From: RGIG3701 sp964438515
GTDB lineage: Bacteria; Planctomycetota; Planctomycetia; Pirellulales; Thermoguttaceae
Assembly: GCA_964438515.1 (NCBI GenBank)
Contig: CAYTLK010000001.1
Span: 1 to 64,000 of the forward strand
Length of the DNA stretch: 64,000 nt
Reading direction: 5' to 3'
The translations under genes and the position numbers were made by a program. The first letter of the stretch is position 1; the number at the start of each line of letters is the position of its first letter. The notes below the pieces were generated by a model, which was not told the origin of the DNA, made no database searches, and worked only from the letters and a program-made list of their open reading frames with translations. Positions 18,425-26,473 of this stretch are shown here, in pieces.

Positions 18425-19522
18425 CTAATTCGATGCATTAAAGGTCCGAATCGTCTTCCCGACGATATCGACGGAATCTTCAATATTTTTCCGGAATGGT
18501 TCCACAGTGGCTTTCCAGGGAGCCATAAGGAACCCTTTCAAATGCTCCGGCGCAACGAACTGCATCGCAAATTCCGTCGTTAATGGGAAGCTTTCCGGGC
18601 AGTCCCAGTTGGAAGAACAGGGAATCTGATCGAATCCGGCCTCCTGTAAGTCCAGATACGCCAAAGGATAGACGTACGGTTTTTTCCAAAAGTTTTTGCC
18701 GTAGTACCAGTTGCTCATCATCACAGATCGCGGCATGCGTTTGAGGAACTCGTCCTTGTGCTGCCAGATGAAGTCCGCCCAAATCCAAGGCCGAACCTGT
18801 TTGTCTTCAACCGTCTTGACAAAGAAAAGAAAATCGTGCCACCAAAGTTCGCCTTGCCGCACAACAACGTAATCGTACAGCTTCTGATGACCGGCAGTCT
18901 CTTCATCGTACCCCAAATGAAAAAAGCGCGGCTTATCAAAAATATCGATGACTTCACGGATAATTTCGCCGCACACTTTGTAGTATTCCGGGGTCGAAAC
19001 CATGCGCGCGTACTGCTTGAGCCACAGATCGTGCGTGCAGGAAAAATTCAGCTTGGGAATCGGTTCCAGACCGAGTGTACGGAGCCGTTCGAGCTTTGAC
19101 CGAAACAGATCAATCGACCACGACCCTTTGACCGCCAGTTCCGGATGGGATTCCAGCTGAAGACCTTCGCCGATGTTGATGACGACCATGTTCATGCCTG
19201 CGTCCGCCATGCGCTGGGTTACGTCGTCCCAGACTTTCTCGTCGCAGCGCAGATGATCGGCTTCAGAAATATACGAAACGAGTTCCGGAGGCGTGTTGGC
19301 AAACGATTCGATCGGACGATCGCAGCACATGTTGCGTCCCAGATGGAGCAGCTGCGCCCAAATGTAGTCTTTCCGCTTCACGTTTTCCGGAGTGAATCCA
19401 GTCTCTTGGGGTAGTTCTTTCGGACCGTCTTTTATATCGACGTCCGCGAAAACCCGTTTGGAAATCGCGAGTGCCGCAGCCGTTGCTCCAGCCGCTCGGA
19501 GGAAGTTTCTTCGCGTAGACAT
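18425..19522 (-). CDS. Tat-exported GH20-like TIM-barrel protein
   Basis: A protein of about 365 residues starting at the ATG at 19522. This start gives a twin-arginine signal peptide (MSTRRNFLRAAGATAAALA), whereas the upstream 40 in-frame codons run through the repeat element and look non-coding. The mature part looks like a beta/alpha barrel. The key segment is RFFHLGYDEETAGH (about residue 205), which resembles the HxGxDE catalytic strand of family 20 hexosaminidases. The following aromatic-rich strands (PWIWADFIW, VMMSNWYYG) suit sugar binding. I infer a periplasmic or surface glycoside-binding or glycoside-cleaving protein; activity is untested and the similarity is limited to the barrel core. 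Confidence 0.7.
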   Translation of the reverse strand: MSTRRNFLRAAGATAAALAISKRVFADVDIKDGPKELPQETGFTPENVKRKDYIWAQLLHLGRNMCCDRPIESFANTPPELVSYISEADHLRCDEKVWDDVTQRMADAGMNMVVINIGEGLQLESHPELAVKGSWSIDLFRSKLERLRTLGLEPIPKLNFSCTHDLWLKQYARMVSTPEYYKVCGEIIREVIDIFDKPRFFHLGYDEETAGHQKLYDYVVVRQGELWWHDFLFFVKTVEDKQVRPWIWADFIWQHKDEFLKRMPRSVMMSNWYYGKNFWKKPYVYPLAYLDLQEAGFDQIPCSSNWDCPESFPLTTEFAMQFVAPEHLKGFLMAPWKATVEPFRKNIEDSVDIVGKTIRTFNASN

Positions 19523-19582
19523 CGTATCATCGTGGAGTAAAATGGGGTTATTCTTCTTGTTTAATCGTACATATTTCAAAAA

Positions 19583-19704
19583 AGAGCACGTTCTACAGAT
19601 TCCACTTGAATATTTCGCATTGGACGGCCAAAAAGCTGTCATTTCGCAACAGCGGAACGACGAAAAAGCGAAAATTCAAAATGTATCCGGATAAAACGTG
19701 CTCT
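19583..19704. repeat. Dispersed inverted-repeat element, copy B
   Basis: A 122-bp imperfect inverted repeat in the gap between the EF-hand lipoprotein and GH20-like genes. The outer arms (19583-19592 and 19695-19704) pair perfectly over 10 bp. The inner arms (19606-19618 and 19668-19679) pair over 12 bp with one bulged A. On the minus strand the outer arm is followed by a T-rich run, so it could also act as a terminator of the lipoprotein transcript. The inner arms and the roughly 50-nt centre align with the element upstream of serC. Confidence 0.7.
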
Positions 19705-19732
19705 CGCATCCATTCAACGGGAAAGTCCGAAC

Positions 19733-20338
19733 TTATTTTCCTTTTTTGAGTTCAATAATGAACGCATCCGTATCGTCCGCCTTCGCTCCGTCAAAAATCT
19801 CAACGCCCAGATTGTCGTAAGACGTTCCGTCGATTTTCACATTATAAAAACCGTACGCCATTCCGCCCAGATTTTCCTGGTTGCCCGGTGTGCTCGGGTT
19901 GCACTGGCAGTTTTCGTCCACTGCAATCGGGTCGGTCGTCTTCAGCATGTCGCCCATCATCGGATCCGGCGTCAACGTCACCATCTTACCAACCACATCG
20001 TTTGCCGCTTTGCCTTTTTTCTGGAACTTCACGATCGGGCAGGTCAGCGCCACTTTCATATCGATCCATGCCTGAATTCGCGCCGCAATTTCCTGTGCAT
20101 CAAGCGCCCCGTCACCGTTCGTGTCGATCCCCTTCAAGGAATAAAGCATGGACGGCGCTTTCTTCAGCTCATCCGCATCCAGCTTTTTATCGCCGTTCGC
20201 GTCGTAAAGCTCCATCGCTTTCGACGCTATTCCGGAAGGATTATACGACGGCGCAATCACTGCAGCCGGCTTACTCGGTCCGCAGCCTACCGATACGAAT
20301 GCCGCAATAGCAATCAGAAACATCAATGTCTTTTTCAT
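19733..20338 (-). CDS. EF-hand calcium-binding lipoprotein
   Basis: A protein of about 201 residues starting at the ATG at 20338, with AGGGGA upstream. The N-terminal signal (KKTLMFLIAIAAFVSVGC) ends in a cysteine that could be lipidated, although the lipobox is not ideal. Two EF-hand loops follow, DANGDKKLDADE near residue 50 and DTNGDGALDAQE near residue 72. The C-terminal half is unassigned and contains a CQC motif. EF-hand exported proteins are common in planctomycetes. The role may be calcium sensing or binding at the cell surface. A palindrome overlaps its probable promoter. Confidence 0.8.
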   Translation of the reverse strand: MKKTLMFLIAIAAFVSVGCGPSKPAAVIAPSYNPSGIASKAMELYDANGDKKLDADELKKAPSMLYSLKGIDTNGDGALDAQEIAARIQAWIDMKVALTCPIVKFQKKGKAANDVVGKMVTLTPDPMMGDMLKTTDPIAVDENCQCNPSTPGNQENLGGMAYGFYNVKIDGTSYDNLGVEIFDGAKADDTDAFIIELKKGK

Positions 20339-20375
20339 GTTTTCCCCTAACAATATTATATTGCCGTTTTTGTAA

Positions 20376-20392
20376 TGCGAATTCGATTCGCA
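20376..20392. promoter_or_regulatory. Candidate operator palindrome upstream of the EF-hand lipoprotein gene
   Basis: TGCGAAT-TCG-ATTCGCA is a perfect 7-bp inverted repeat with a 3-nt spacer. A TATAAT hexamer on the minus strand (20355-20360) lies at the right distance for the palindrome to cover the -35 region of the lipoprotein promoter. The symmetry suggests a dimeric regulator site; no regulator is identified. Confidence 0.4.
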
Positions 20393-20768
20393 CTTGAACT
20401 CTATCTATTATTATCCACTTTCTTCGTTCCGTCAATAGCTCGGAACACTTTTTTTCTCTTTTTTTCCCTTTTTTTTCAAAAATTCCCCCTTTTTTTATCT
20501 TTCGGCTTTTTTCTCCCTCTTTTTTTCTATTTATTTTCCTTTCTATTTACACAAGTTATTTCTGTTCTTTCGGTTAAGAAGACCTTGCGCATTTTATGAA
20601 TCTTTCCAAAATCCCTTGCCTATTTTTATCAATTTTTCCATCTTTTCCAATTTATTTCATCATTACAACAGGAAACTTTCTCGAAATATTCCTATAGTGC
20701 CTTTTCCTTTTTTAAAAAAATGCTATAATACCTACAGTTATTACAATTTACTAATTTGTCTTTATATT
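20393..20768. other. Intergenic region upstream of rpe with a long pyrimidine tract
   Basis: About 375 bp between the divergent lipoprotein and rpe genes. From about 20430 to 20570 the plus strand is almost entirely C and T, with several runs of six or more T. Short hydrophobic open frames here (on plus, leading into rpe) are composition artefacts. Apart from the rpe upstream signals near 20720-20768 I see no gene. Confidence 0.5.
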
Positions 20769-21557
20769 ATGATTAACGAACAAAATTCATTTAGGGAGTA
20801 TCGTCGCCTCGCAAAATCTCCTGGGACGATTCTCCCTTCCTTGCTGGCTTGCAATTTCGCGAATCTGGAACACGATATTCGTGATTTGGAAGCGGCGGGT
20901 GTGCAAGCGCTCCATCTCGATATTATGGATGGACATTTTGTCCCGAACCTCAGTATCGGCGTCCCCGTTGTTGAAGCCGTACGGCGTGTCACAGACCTCG
21001 TCTTGGATGTTCACCTGATGCTTTCCGACCCCGAGCCTTACTTTTCCGTTTTTAAAAAAGCCGGCGCGGATGGTATTACGTTTCACGTGGAAGCAATTGC
21101 CGACTTGGAAGCTACGGGAAATAATTTCGCTCGAAATGGTTGTTCCCTCCAGGAATCGCAATCCATTCAGAACCTCACATCTCACATCGAAAATGCTCTG
21201 GAATCCATTCACAAACTCGGAGCGGCCTGCGGTCTCTCTTTGATTCCGCCGACGAACGTCGAGGTCCTCGCTCCATGGCTCCAGTTGTGCGACAATTTCC
21301 TCATTATGAGCGTTATGCCCGGTTTTGGAGGTCAGGAATTTGACCCTTCTGCAAGTCAGAAACTTCGATGGCTTCGTCAGAATGCGCCTGAAACCGCTCT
21401 TAGAAGTGTCGATGGCGGCGTCAATGAAAAAACCTTGCTGGAATGTAAACATTCCGGCGGTACTGGACTCGTAATGGGGACTGCGATTTTTCGCGGGAAT
21501 CAGATTCAGAGTCAGTTTAAAAACCTAAACCATATCCTTCAGGATGAATCACTCTAA
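20769..21557 (+). CDS. rpe: Ribulose-phosphate 3-epimerase
   Basis: A 262-residue TIM-barrel enzyme that interconverts ribulose-5-phosphate and xylulose-5-phosphate in the pentose phosphate pathway. Diagnostic segments are ILPSLLACNFANLE (substrate-binding Ser), HLDIMDGHFVPNLSIG (metal-binding His and Asp), MSVMPGFGGQEF and SVDGGVNEKT. I start at 20769 (MINEQNSF). The longer reading frame upstream is an AT-rich, Phe-rich stretch without a ribosome site. A loop after strand 4 (ATGNNFARNGCSLQES) is longer than usual, giving a slightly larger protein than typical Rpe. Confidence 0.94.
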   Translation: MINEQNSFREYRRLAKSPGTILPSLLACNFANLEHDIRDLEAAGVQALHLDIMDGHFVPNLSIGVPVVEAVRRVTDLVLDVHLMLSDPEPYFSVFKKAGADGITFHVEAIADLEATGNNFARNGCSLQESQSIQNLTSHIENALESIHKLGAACGLSLIPPTNVEVLAPWLQLCDNFLIMSVMPGFGGQEFDPSASQKLRWLRQNAPETALRSVDGGVNEKTLLECKHSGGTGLVMGTAIFRGNQIQSQFKNLNHILQDESL

Positions 21558-21689
21558 ACGTGATTCTCCGCACATTTTATTTGAATTTATCCGCATTCCA
21601 TTTTTCACGTCCCTAAACCATTGATATTTTGATTTACGGACGCTTGGAACGATGCGAAAACTAAGAATGCTCGGGAAAAGAAAGGTTTT

Positions 21690-22328
21690 ATGTCCATATT
21701 TTCAACTTTTTCATCAGGAAACTCTTTAGAATATCTGGATGATCAGGGTATTTTACGTATCCTAATTATTCGTCCCGGAGAAACAAATTACGATCGGGAA
21801 CGTCATATTCAGGGAAATCTGGATCTTCATCTTACCGAAAACGGTCTGATGGAGGCCTGCAGTCTTGCAAACGAGTTAGATGATGAAAATATCCAGCAAA
21901 TTTACACTTCCCCCAACGTTTCTGCTCTCGAGACGGCAGACAGAATTGCTGCGCATCTGAAAATCGCAAGAAAAATACTGAAAGGTCTGCGAAATCAGGC
22001 CCAAGGTTTGTGGGAAGGAATGCGTGTTGAAGAACTTCAACAGCAACAGCCTCACGTTTACCGTCGCGCCGCCACCGAGCCAGACTCCATTCAGCCCCCC
22101 GGAGGCGAGCCTTTCGGTCAGGTTCGCGAAAGAGTCGAATCTGCCATTCAATGGATACTTCGGCGTCATCGCTCCGGTACGATCGCCCTTGTTTTATGTG
22201 AACCACTGGCCAGTATCGTACGATGTTATCTCAAGAGTGAGCAAGCCAAAAATCTTTGGGATTATATCGGGAACCATGGACTTTGGGAACCCGTCGAAAT
22301 TGGAAAAAATGAATTATCAATTCATTAA
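21690..22328 (+). CDS. Histidine-phosphatase-fold protein lacking both catalytic histidines
   Basis: A 212-residue protein with the phosphoglycerate-mutase-like fold. The N-terminal motif that is normally R-H-G-E/Q-T reads IIRPGETNYDRE (about residue 27), so the phospho-accepting His is Pro. The usual second His, in the strand equivalent to VSHG, is also missing (ALVLCEPLASIVRCYL). Other fold markers are kept, for example GNLDLHLTENG and IYTSPNVSALETADRIA. It is therefore unlikely to use the normal phosphohistidine mechanism and may bind phosphorylated ligands or proteins. It lies between rpe and the Mrp ATPase gene, 20 bp before the latter's ATG. From memory, planctomycete relatives share the RPG form. 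Confidence 0.8.
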   Translation: MSIFSTFSSGNSLEYLDDQGILRILIIRPGETNYDRERHIQGNLDLHLTENGLMEACSLANELDDENIQQIYTSPNVSALETADRIAAHLKIARKILKGLRNQAQGLWEGMRVEELQQQQPHVYRRAATEPDSIQPPGGEPFGQVRERVESAIQWILRRHRSGTIALVLCEPLASIVRCYLKSEQAKNLWDYIGNHGLWEPVEIGKNELSIH

Positions 22329-22348
22329 TTTTTAGGAAAGGATTGAAT

Positions 22349-23173
22349 ATGTCTGAAGAATGCAGCCACGACTGCGGTTCCTGCTCGCAAAATTGTTCTG
22401 AACGAAAATCTGAGAGCTTAAAAGCGGAATTAAACAGCGAAAGTTCTGTGAAAAAAGTAATTGCGGTCGTCAGTGGGAAAGGCGGAGTCGGAAAGTCGCT
22501 CGTTACGGGACTCCTTGCGTGTCTGGCCAAAAAAAATGGATGGAAAACAGCAATTTTGGATGCCGATATTACGGGTCCTTCCATCCCGAAGATCTTTGGT
22601 GTCTCCAATCACGCACAGGGAAGCGACCAAGCAATTTTTCCGGAAGTTTCCAAAGGCGGAATTCCTCTTATGTCCGTAAATCTCCTCTTGGAAAATGCTT
22701 CAGACCCCGTTTTATGGCGTGGTCCCATTATTGCGAGCGTCGTTAAACAATTTTGGTCCAACGTGATTTGGAACGATGTGGATTATATGTTTGTCGATAT
22801 GCCCCCTGGAACGGGCGACGTCGCTTTGACGGTCTTTCAGTCTCTTCCGATTGCAGGAATTGTGGTCGTCACTTCTCCTCAGGAACTGGTTTCTATGATC
22901 GTTGGAAAAGCTCTTAAAATGGCTGAAATGATGAAGATTCCTGTACTTGGACTCGTTGAAAACATGAGTTACGTGGAATGTCCAGAGTGTGGAAAAAGAA
23001 TCTCAATTTTTGGGAAAAGCAACATCGAGGCGTTTGCCGCGGAGCATAATTTACCAATTTTAGCGCAAATTCCCATCAACCCGGAGATTGCGTCCGCCTG
23101 TGACGATGGAAAAATTGAATCGCTTGCACAATCCTATTTCGACAGTTCCATCCTGAATCAATGGATGAAATAG
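22349..23173 (+). CDS. Mrp/NBP35-family Fe-S cluster carrier ATPase
   Basis: A 274-residue P-loop ATPase. I start at the ATG at 22349, which has AGGAAAGG just upstream. The N terminus is cysteine-rich (CSHDCGSCSQNC), the deviant Walker A is SGKGGVGKSLVTG near residue 38, and the switch region is DADITGPSIPKIFG. The C-terminal CPECGKRIS carries the CxxC that binds a bridging [4Fe-4S] cluster in ApbC/Mrp proteins. The N-terminal cysteine cluster is reminiscent of NBP35-type carriers. The role is cytosolic assembly or transfer of Fe-S clusters, which fits Fe-S clients such as RfbH. Confidence 0.92.
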   Translation: MSEECSHDCGSCSQNCSERKSESLKAELNSESSVKKVIAVVSGKGGVGKSLVTGLLACLAKKNGWKTAILDADITGPSIPKIFGVSNHAQGSDQAIFPEVSKGGIPLMSVNLLLENASDPVLWRGPIIASVVKQFWSNVIWNDVDYMFVDMPPGTGDVALTVFQSLPIAGIVVVTSPQELVSMIVGKALKMAEMMKIPVLGLVENMSYVECPECGKRISIFGKSNIEAFAAEHNLPILAQIPINPEIASACDDGKIESLAQSYFDSSILNQWMK

Positions 23174-23214
23174 TGTTTCACACGAAACAAAGAGAAACAA
23201 AAAAATCAATCAGA

Positions 23215-23247
23215 AAAAAACGGGAGCTACAGTGACTCCCGTTTTTT
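23215..23247. terminator. Bidirectional intrinsic terminator between mrp and the symporter gene
   Basis: A 12-bp stem (AAAAAACGGGAG pairing with CTCCCGTTTTTT) around a 9-nt loop. T runs on both strands make it suitable for both converging genes. Its right edge abuts a parS-like site at 23247-23262. Confidence 0.88.
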
Positions 23248-23262
23248 GTTTCACGTGAAATA
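23247..23262. promoter_or_regulatory. parS-like ParB-binding site
   Basis: TGTTTCACGTGAAATA differs at one base from the general parS consensus TGTTTCACGTGAAACA. It lies about 1.1 kb from the 3' end of parB. A weaker relative, TGTTTCACACGAAACA, is 60 bp to the left at 23174-23189. Confidence 0.75.
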
Positions 23263-23277
23263 CATCTTGAAAGTGTT

Positions 23278-24306
23278 TCATTTCGTTCTTTTCGATTCGA
23301 TGATTTCAGTCTCTTTATCCTTTTCTTGTGCAAAACGCTGTGCGATGATACTTACGACGATTAGCTGGTACGCATGATACAGCATCGTCGGAAGCAGCAA
23401 AACACCTGCAAGCTGTGGATTGGGAAGAATCACTTTCGACATGGTGGCTCCATGTACCAAGGATTTTTTAGACCCGCAAAATAAAGTGGTGATTCGATCT
23501 TCCCGATTGAAATCAAAAAATCGACAAATAAAATTGAGAATCGAAAACACAGCAAAAAATAGCCCGACCATTCCTATAGAAAGAAGAATAATCGTTTTAA
23601 GAGTCATTCCGTCAAACATATGGTTCGCGAACGAGTTGCAAAATGAAGTATAAACGATGAGCAAAATGATTCCTTGGTCAAAATGTTTTAAAGTTCGTTC
23701 ATATTTTTCGGAAATCCATCCCAAAAGTCGATGGCTGCAAATTCCAGCAACCACAGGAAATATCACTAAAAGTATCAAATTTACAATAACAGAACTGAGA
23801 TTCTGACCTCCCGACGACTTGCCAAGAAAAATCTGCATCCAAAGTGGAGTGATGAAAACCCCCAGCAAGCTGGAAATACTTGCGTCAAAAATGGCCGCAG
23901 GAACATTCCCGCGCGCAATATTCACCATAACAACCGACGATGAAACTGTTGAGGGGAGCGTGGCCAAAAAGAAAATTCCGTACCACAACCAACGTGTGTT
24001 TTCATCGACACCATGCGTAAAATAGATCGCAAACGGAAGTACAAAAAGAGGAAACAAAACGAAAGTCGCCAAATGCACAATAAGATGCAGCTTGAAATTC
24101 GACAAACCTTCGTGTATTTTTCTCCAATTCAGACGCACGCCATAAAAGAAAAAAATAACGGACACACCGTATTTTGCAATAGTTGAAAGTGAAAACAGCT
24201 CTTCACTTGCTCCAGGAGGCGGATAAAGCCACGCTGCGAAAATACCGAGAAAAAGAAGAACAATAAAGGGATCCAGTCCGAAACGCTTCAATATTTTTTG
24301 TATCAT
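23278..24306 (-). CDS. Bile acid:sodium symporter family transporter (YfeH/P7-like)
   Basis: A 342-residue inner-membrane protein with about ten hydrophobic segments. The N terminus (FGLDPFIVLLFLGIFAAWLYPP) and the segment FFYGVRLNWRKIHEGLSNFKLHL resemble E. coli YfeH, a member of the bile acid/Na+ symporter and arsenite-transporter superfamily. I start at the ATG at 24306; the earlier in-frame ATG would read through the parS palindrome. It is expected to export or import an organic anion coupled to Na+; the substrate is unknown. It is the next gene on the minus strand after parB but is separated from it by the palindrome. Confidence 0.85.
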   Translation of the reverse strand: MIQKILKRFGLDPFIVLLFLGIFAAWLYPPPGASEELFSLSTIAKYGVSVIFFFYGVRLNWRKIHEGLSNFKLHLIVHLATFVLFPLFVLPFAIYFTHGVDENTRWLWYGIFFLATLPSTVSSSVVMVNIARGNVPAAIFDASISSLLGVFITPLWMQIFLGKSSGGQNLSSVIVNLILLVIFPVVAGICSHRLLGWISEKYERTLKHFDQGIILLIVYTSFCNSFANHMFDGMTLKTIILLSIGMVGLFFAVFSILNFICRFFDFNREDRITTLFCGSKKSLVHGATMSKVILPNPQLAGVLLLPTMLYHAYQLIVVSIIAQRFAQEKDKETEIIESKRTK

Positions 24307-24316
24307 GGTTTTAGGA

Positions 24317-24342
24317 AGTGCGGTTTCACGTGAAACCGCACT
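24317..24342. promoter_or_regulatory. 26-bp perfect palindrome with parS core, between parB and the transporter gene
   Basis: The sequence from 24317 to 24342 is its own reverse complement over 26 bp and is centred on TTTCACGTGAAA. Seven further symmetrical bases on each side (AGTGCGG and CCGCACT) are unlike the other parS-like sites here. As RNA it could form a hairpin after parB. It may work both as a ParB site and as a transcript boundary. Confidence 0.7.
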
Positions 24343-24353
24343 CATTAGTGAAT

Positions 24354-25682
24354 CTAATTACGAAAATATCCAATCAAATCTTGGAACTCATCATTGTTTC
24401 GGAAAAAAATCTCAAGCTTTCCCTTTCCTTCGGGATTCGATGAAATTTTTACCTTCAAATCCAGCGCATCGCGAAGCTGACGTTCAAGATCCTGAATATT
24501 CGGGTCTTTTTCTTTTCTACGAGGATTCGGCGTTTGAGCTGAAACATCAGAAATATTTCCTGCTCGACGTTCTTCCAACGGGGTCGCATTCCAGTCTGAA
24601 ACAATTTGTTCCACCTGTCGAACTGTCAGTCGTTCTTCTTCGGCCCTTTTAGCGAGGGAAATTTGGTCCGAAGACGTATTTAGCGCCAACAAAGCCCGCG
24701 CGTGTCCCTGCGTCAGTTTTTCCTCCGCAACCAGCTTTTGAATTTCCGTCGGCAAACTCAAAAGACGAATCAAATTCGCGACAGTCGATCGATCCAGATT
24801 TAATCTTTTCGCAAGTTCATCCTGTGTCGAATGATTTTCAGAAAGATATTTATTGAACGAAGTCGCTTTTTCGATCGGATTGAGGTCTTTGCGCTGCAAA
24901 TTTTCAATCAGTGCTAGCTCTGCCATTTCTCGATCTGTCGCGTCGATAATTGTTGCAGGAACTTCCGTCCAATTCAGCTTGATTGCAGCACGGAATCGTC
25001 GCTCCCCAGCCACCAATTGATACCGACTGCGGAATTTTCGAACCACAATCGGCTGAAGCAAACCATGTTGCTGGATACTTTTTGCAAGCTCCTCAATTTC
25101 CTTCGGCTGAAAAATCTCACGCGGCTGCCAGGGGTTGGAATCCACCAAAGAAACTGAAATGTTATAAATTCTTTCAACTTCCTTTTCCACGGACGGAACA
25201 CGACTCCCTGCGATAGTCTTTCCAGCTGAACTCTGCAGCTCAAGAGTTTTCCCTCCTAAGGATTCTGCGGAGCTATCAACAGGTGTGTCGCCCAGATTTG
25301 AGGACTTCATGTAATCCAACAAAGTTTTTTGGGATTCTTCTGAAATTTTCTTCCCGCTTGCAATCTCCCCAACTTCCTGTTGAAGACTAGAAACCTGAAC
25401 AGCCGCTTGCTCTAGATCTTCACGCATCAAATCGAAATGAAATGAAGAACCAGTCCCCGTGCTCTCCACCGTTTCCGACTCTTGCGAGGAATCACTTGCG
25501 ATCTCTTTTTTAGTTGGATTGATGTCTGTTTCCTCAAGACTTTCTTGAGTCACTTCCTCATTTTCATTTGTTTCACGCGAAACCTGAGGTTCGTTTTCGC
25601 TGTTATTCGTTAAATTGGTGTTTGTTCGGTTCTGATTAAACATCTGCTGCAAACCACGTCCCAATTTTCTATTCTTGCTCAT
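24354..25682 (-). CDS. parB: Chromosome partitioning protein ParB
   Basis: A 442-residue ParB. The N-terminal 175 or so residues are an acidic, Glu/Ser-rich extension. The core begins with SNPWQPREIF and carries the CTP-binding GERRFRA motif near residue 232. The helix-turn-helix region STQDELAKRLNLDRSTVANLIRLL (about 285-308) recognises parS. A C-terminal dimerisation domain follows. ParB clamps load at parS and spread along DNA with CTP, working with ParA in origin segregation. The gene overlaps the end of parA by 14 bp. A degenerate parS-like sequence (25569-25584) lies inside its 5' part. The long N-terminal extension is the unusual feature compared with ParB proteins of about 280-300 residues. 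Confidence 0.95.
   Translation of the reverse strand: MSKNRKLGRGLQQMFNQNRTNTNLTNNSENEPQVSRETNENEEVTQESLEETDINPTKKEIASDSSQESETVESTGTGSSFHFDLMREDLEQAAVQVSSLQQEVGEIASGKKISEESQKTLLDYMKSSNLGDTPVDSSAESLGGKTLELQSSAGKTIAGSRVPSVEKEVERIYNISVSLVDSNPWQPREIFQPKEIEELAKSIQQHGLLQPIVVRKFRSRYQLVAGERRFRAAIKLNWTEVPATIIDATDREMAELALIENLQRKDLNPIEKATSFNKYLSENHSTQDELAKRLNLDRSTVANLIRLLSLPTEIQKLVAEEKLTQGHARALLALNTSSDQISLAKRAEEERLTVRQVEQIVSDWNATPLEERRAGNISDVSAQTPNPRRKEKDPNIQDLERQLRDALDLKVKISSNPEGKGKLEIFFRNNDEFQDLIGYFRN
25569..25584. promoter_or_regulatory. Degenerate parS-like site inside parB
   Basis: TGTTTCACGCGAAACC has two mismatches to TGTTTCACGTGAAACA. It lies in the codons for the linker region of ParB (reading VSRET), where selection on the protein looks weak. 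Binding is uncertain. Confidence 0.4.
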
Positions 25683-26403
25683 TTTCAAATACCTCCATGC
25701 ATAATTCTATATACGCTCTGGCACCTCTTGATCGAGGAGCATACTCAATTACTGGTTTTCCAAAACTCGAAGCTTCTGGAATAGCAACATCCCTTGGAAT
25801 CCATGTTTTCAAAACAATATCACCAAAATACTCACGAACCTCCGCTTCTACTTCGTTTGTCAGTTCAAGCGTAGGATCCACCATCGTCAACAAAATGCTG
25901 GTTGAAAACCATTTCTCTTTTGCAATCAGCGGCGTCATTTTTGCGACTCCTTCCATTGCAAAAAATTCACACTGTATCGGCATCAATATTTGCGTAGCAC
26001 AATCTAAAGCCGTCGTCGTAAGAGGCGAAATTGCCGGCGGCGAGTCGAGTAAAACATAATCGAATGCTTTAAGACCTGTTTCCAACATCTCTCTCAAACG
26101 TTTCGTCTGTCCGATTTCTCCTTTGTTCAGCGCAGATATATCGCCAAAATTCCTGCATCCCGGCAAAATGGAAAGTTTTGGCCACTCAGAAGGTAAAATC
26201 ACCTTCGACCAAGGTGTTTCTGTAATGAGTGGATGCCGATCCATCGGCTTCTTTCCCAAACCACTCGTTGCGTTGCATTGCGGATCCAAATCGACAACGA
26301 GAGTTTCGAATCCTGCTCGGGCCATGCACGCACCGAGATTGATCGCCGTGGTCGTTTTTCCAACGCCTCCTTTTTGGTTCATCACACAAATAATCTGGCC
26401 CAA
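25669..26403 (-). CDS. parA: Chromosome partitioning ATPase ParA
   Basis: A ParA/Soj-type ATPase of about 244 residues. The deviant Walker A motif is NQKGGVGKTTTAINLG near the N terminus, the Walker B region is LVVDLDPQCNATSG, and DSPPAISPLTTTAL follows. No ATG fits; I choose the TTG at 26403 because AAAGGA lies at proper spacing and the product then begins, as in most ParA proteins, just before the Walker strand. A TTG at 26484 would give a 271-residue form overlapping the DUF1015 gene. ParA forms nucleoid-bound gradients that pull ParB-parS complexes. A degenerate parS-like sequence (26421-26436) lies about 20 bp upstream of the start. Confidence 0.93.
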   Translation of the reverse strand: MGQIICVMNQKGGVGKTTTAINLGACMARAGFETLVVDLDPQCNATSGLGKKPMDRHPLITETPWSKVILPSEWPKLSILPGCRNFGDISALNKGEIGQTKRLREMLETGLKAFDYVLLDSPPAISPLTTTALDCATQILMPIQCEFFAMEGVAKMTPLIAKEKWFSTSILLTMVDPTLELTNEVEAEVREYFGDIVLKTWIPRDVAIPEASSFGKPVIEYAPRSRGARAYIELCMEVFENEQE

Positions 26404-26420
26404 GACTCTATCCTTTAAAA

Positions 26421-26436
26421 TATTTCGCGTGAAACG
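26421..26436. promoter_or_regulatory. Degenerate parS-like site upstream of parA
   Basis: TATTTCGCGTGAAACG keeps most of the parS half-site on the right and has three to four mismatches overall. Its position just before the parA ribosome site is suggestive of autoregulation, but the match is weak. Confidence 0.3.
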
Positions 26437-26473
26437 AAAACCAAAGAGCTTTCGTTTCACTCTAGGGAAAAAT

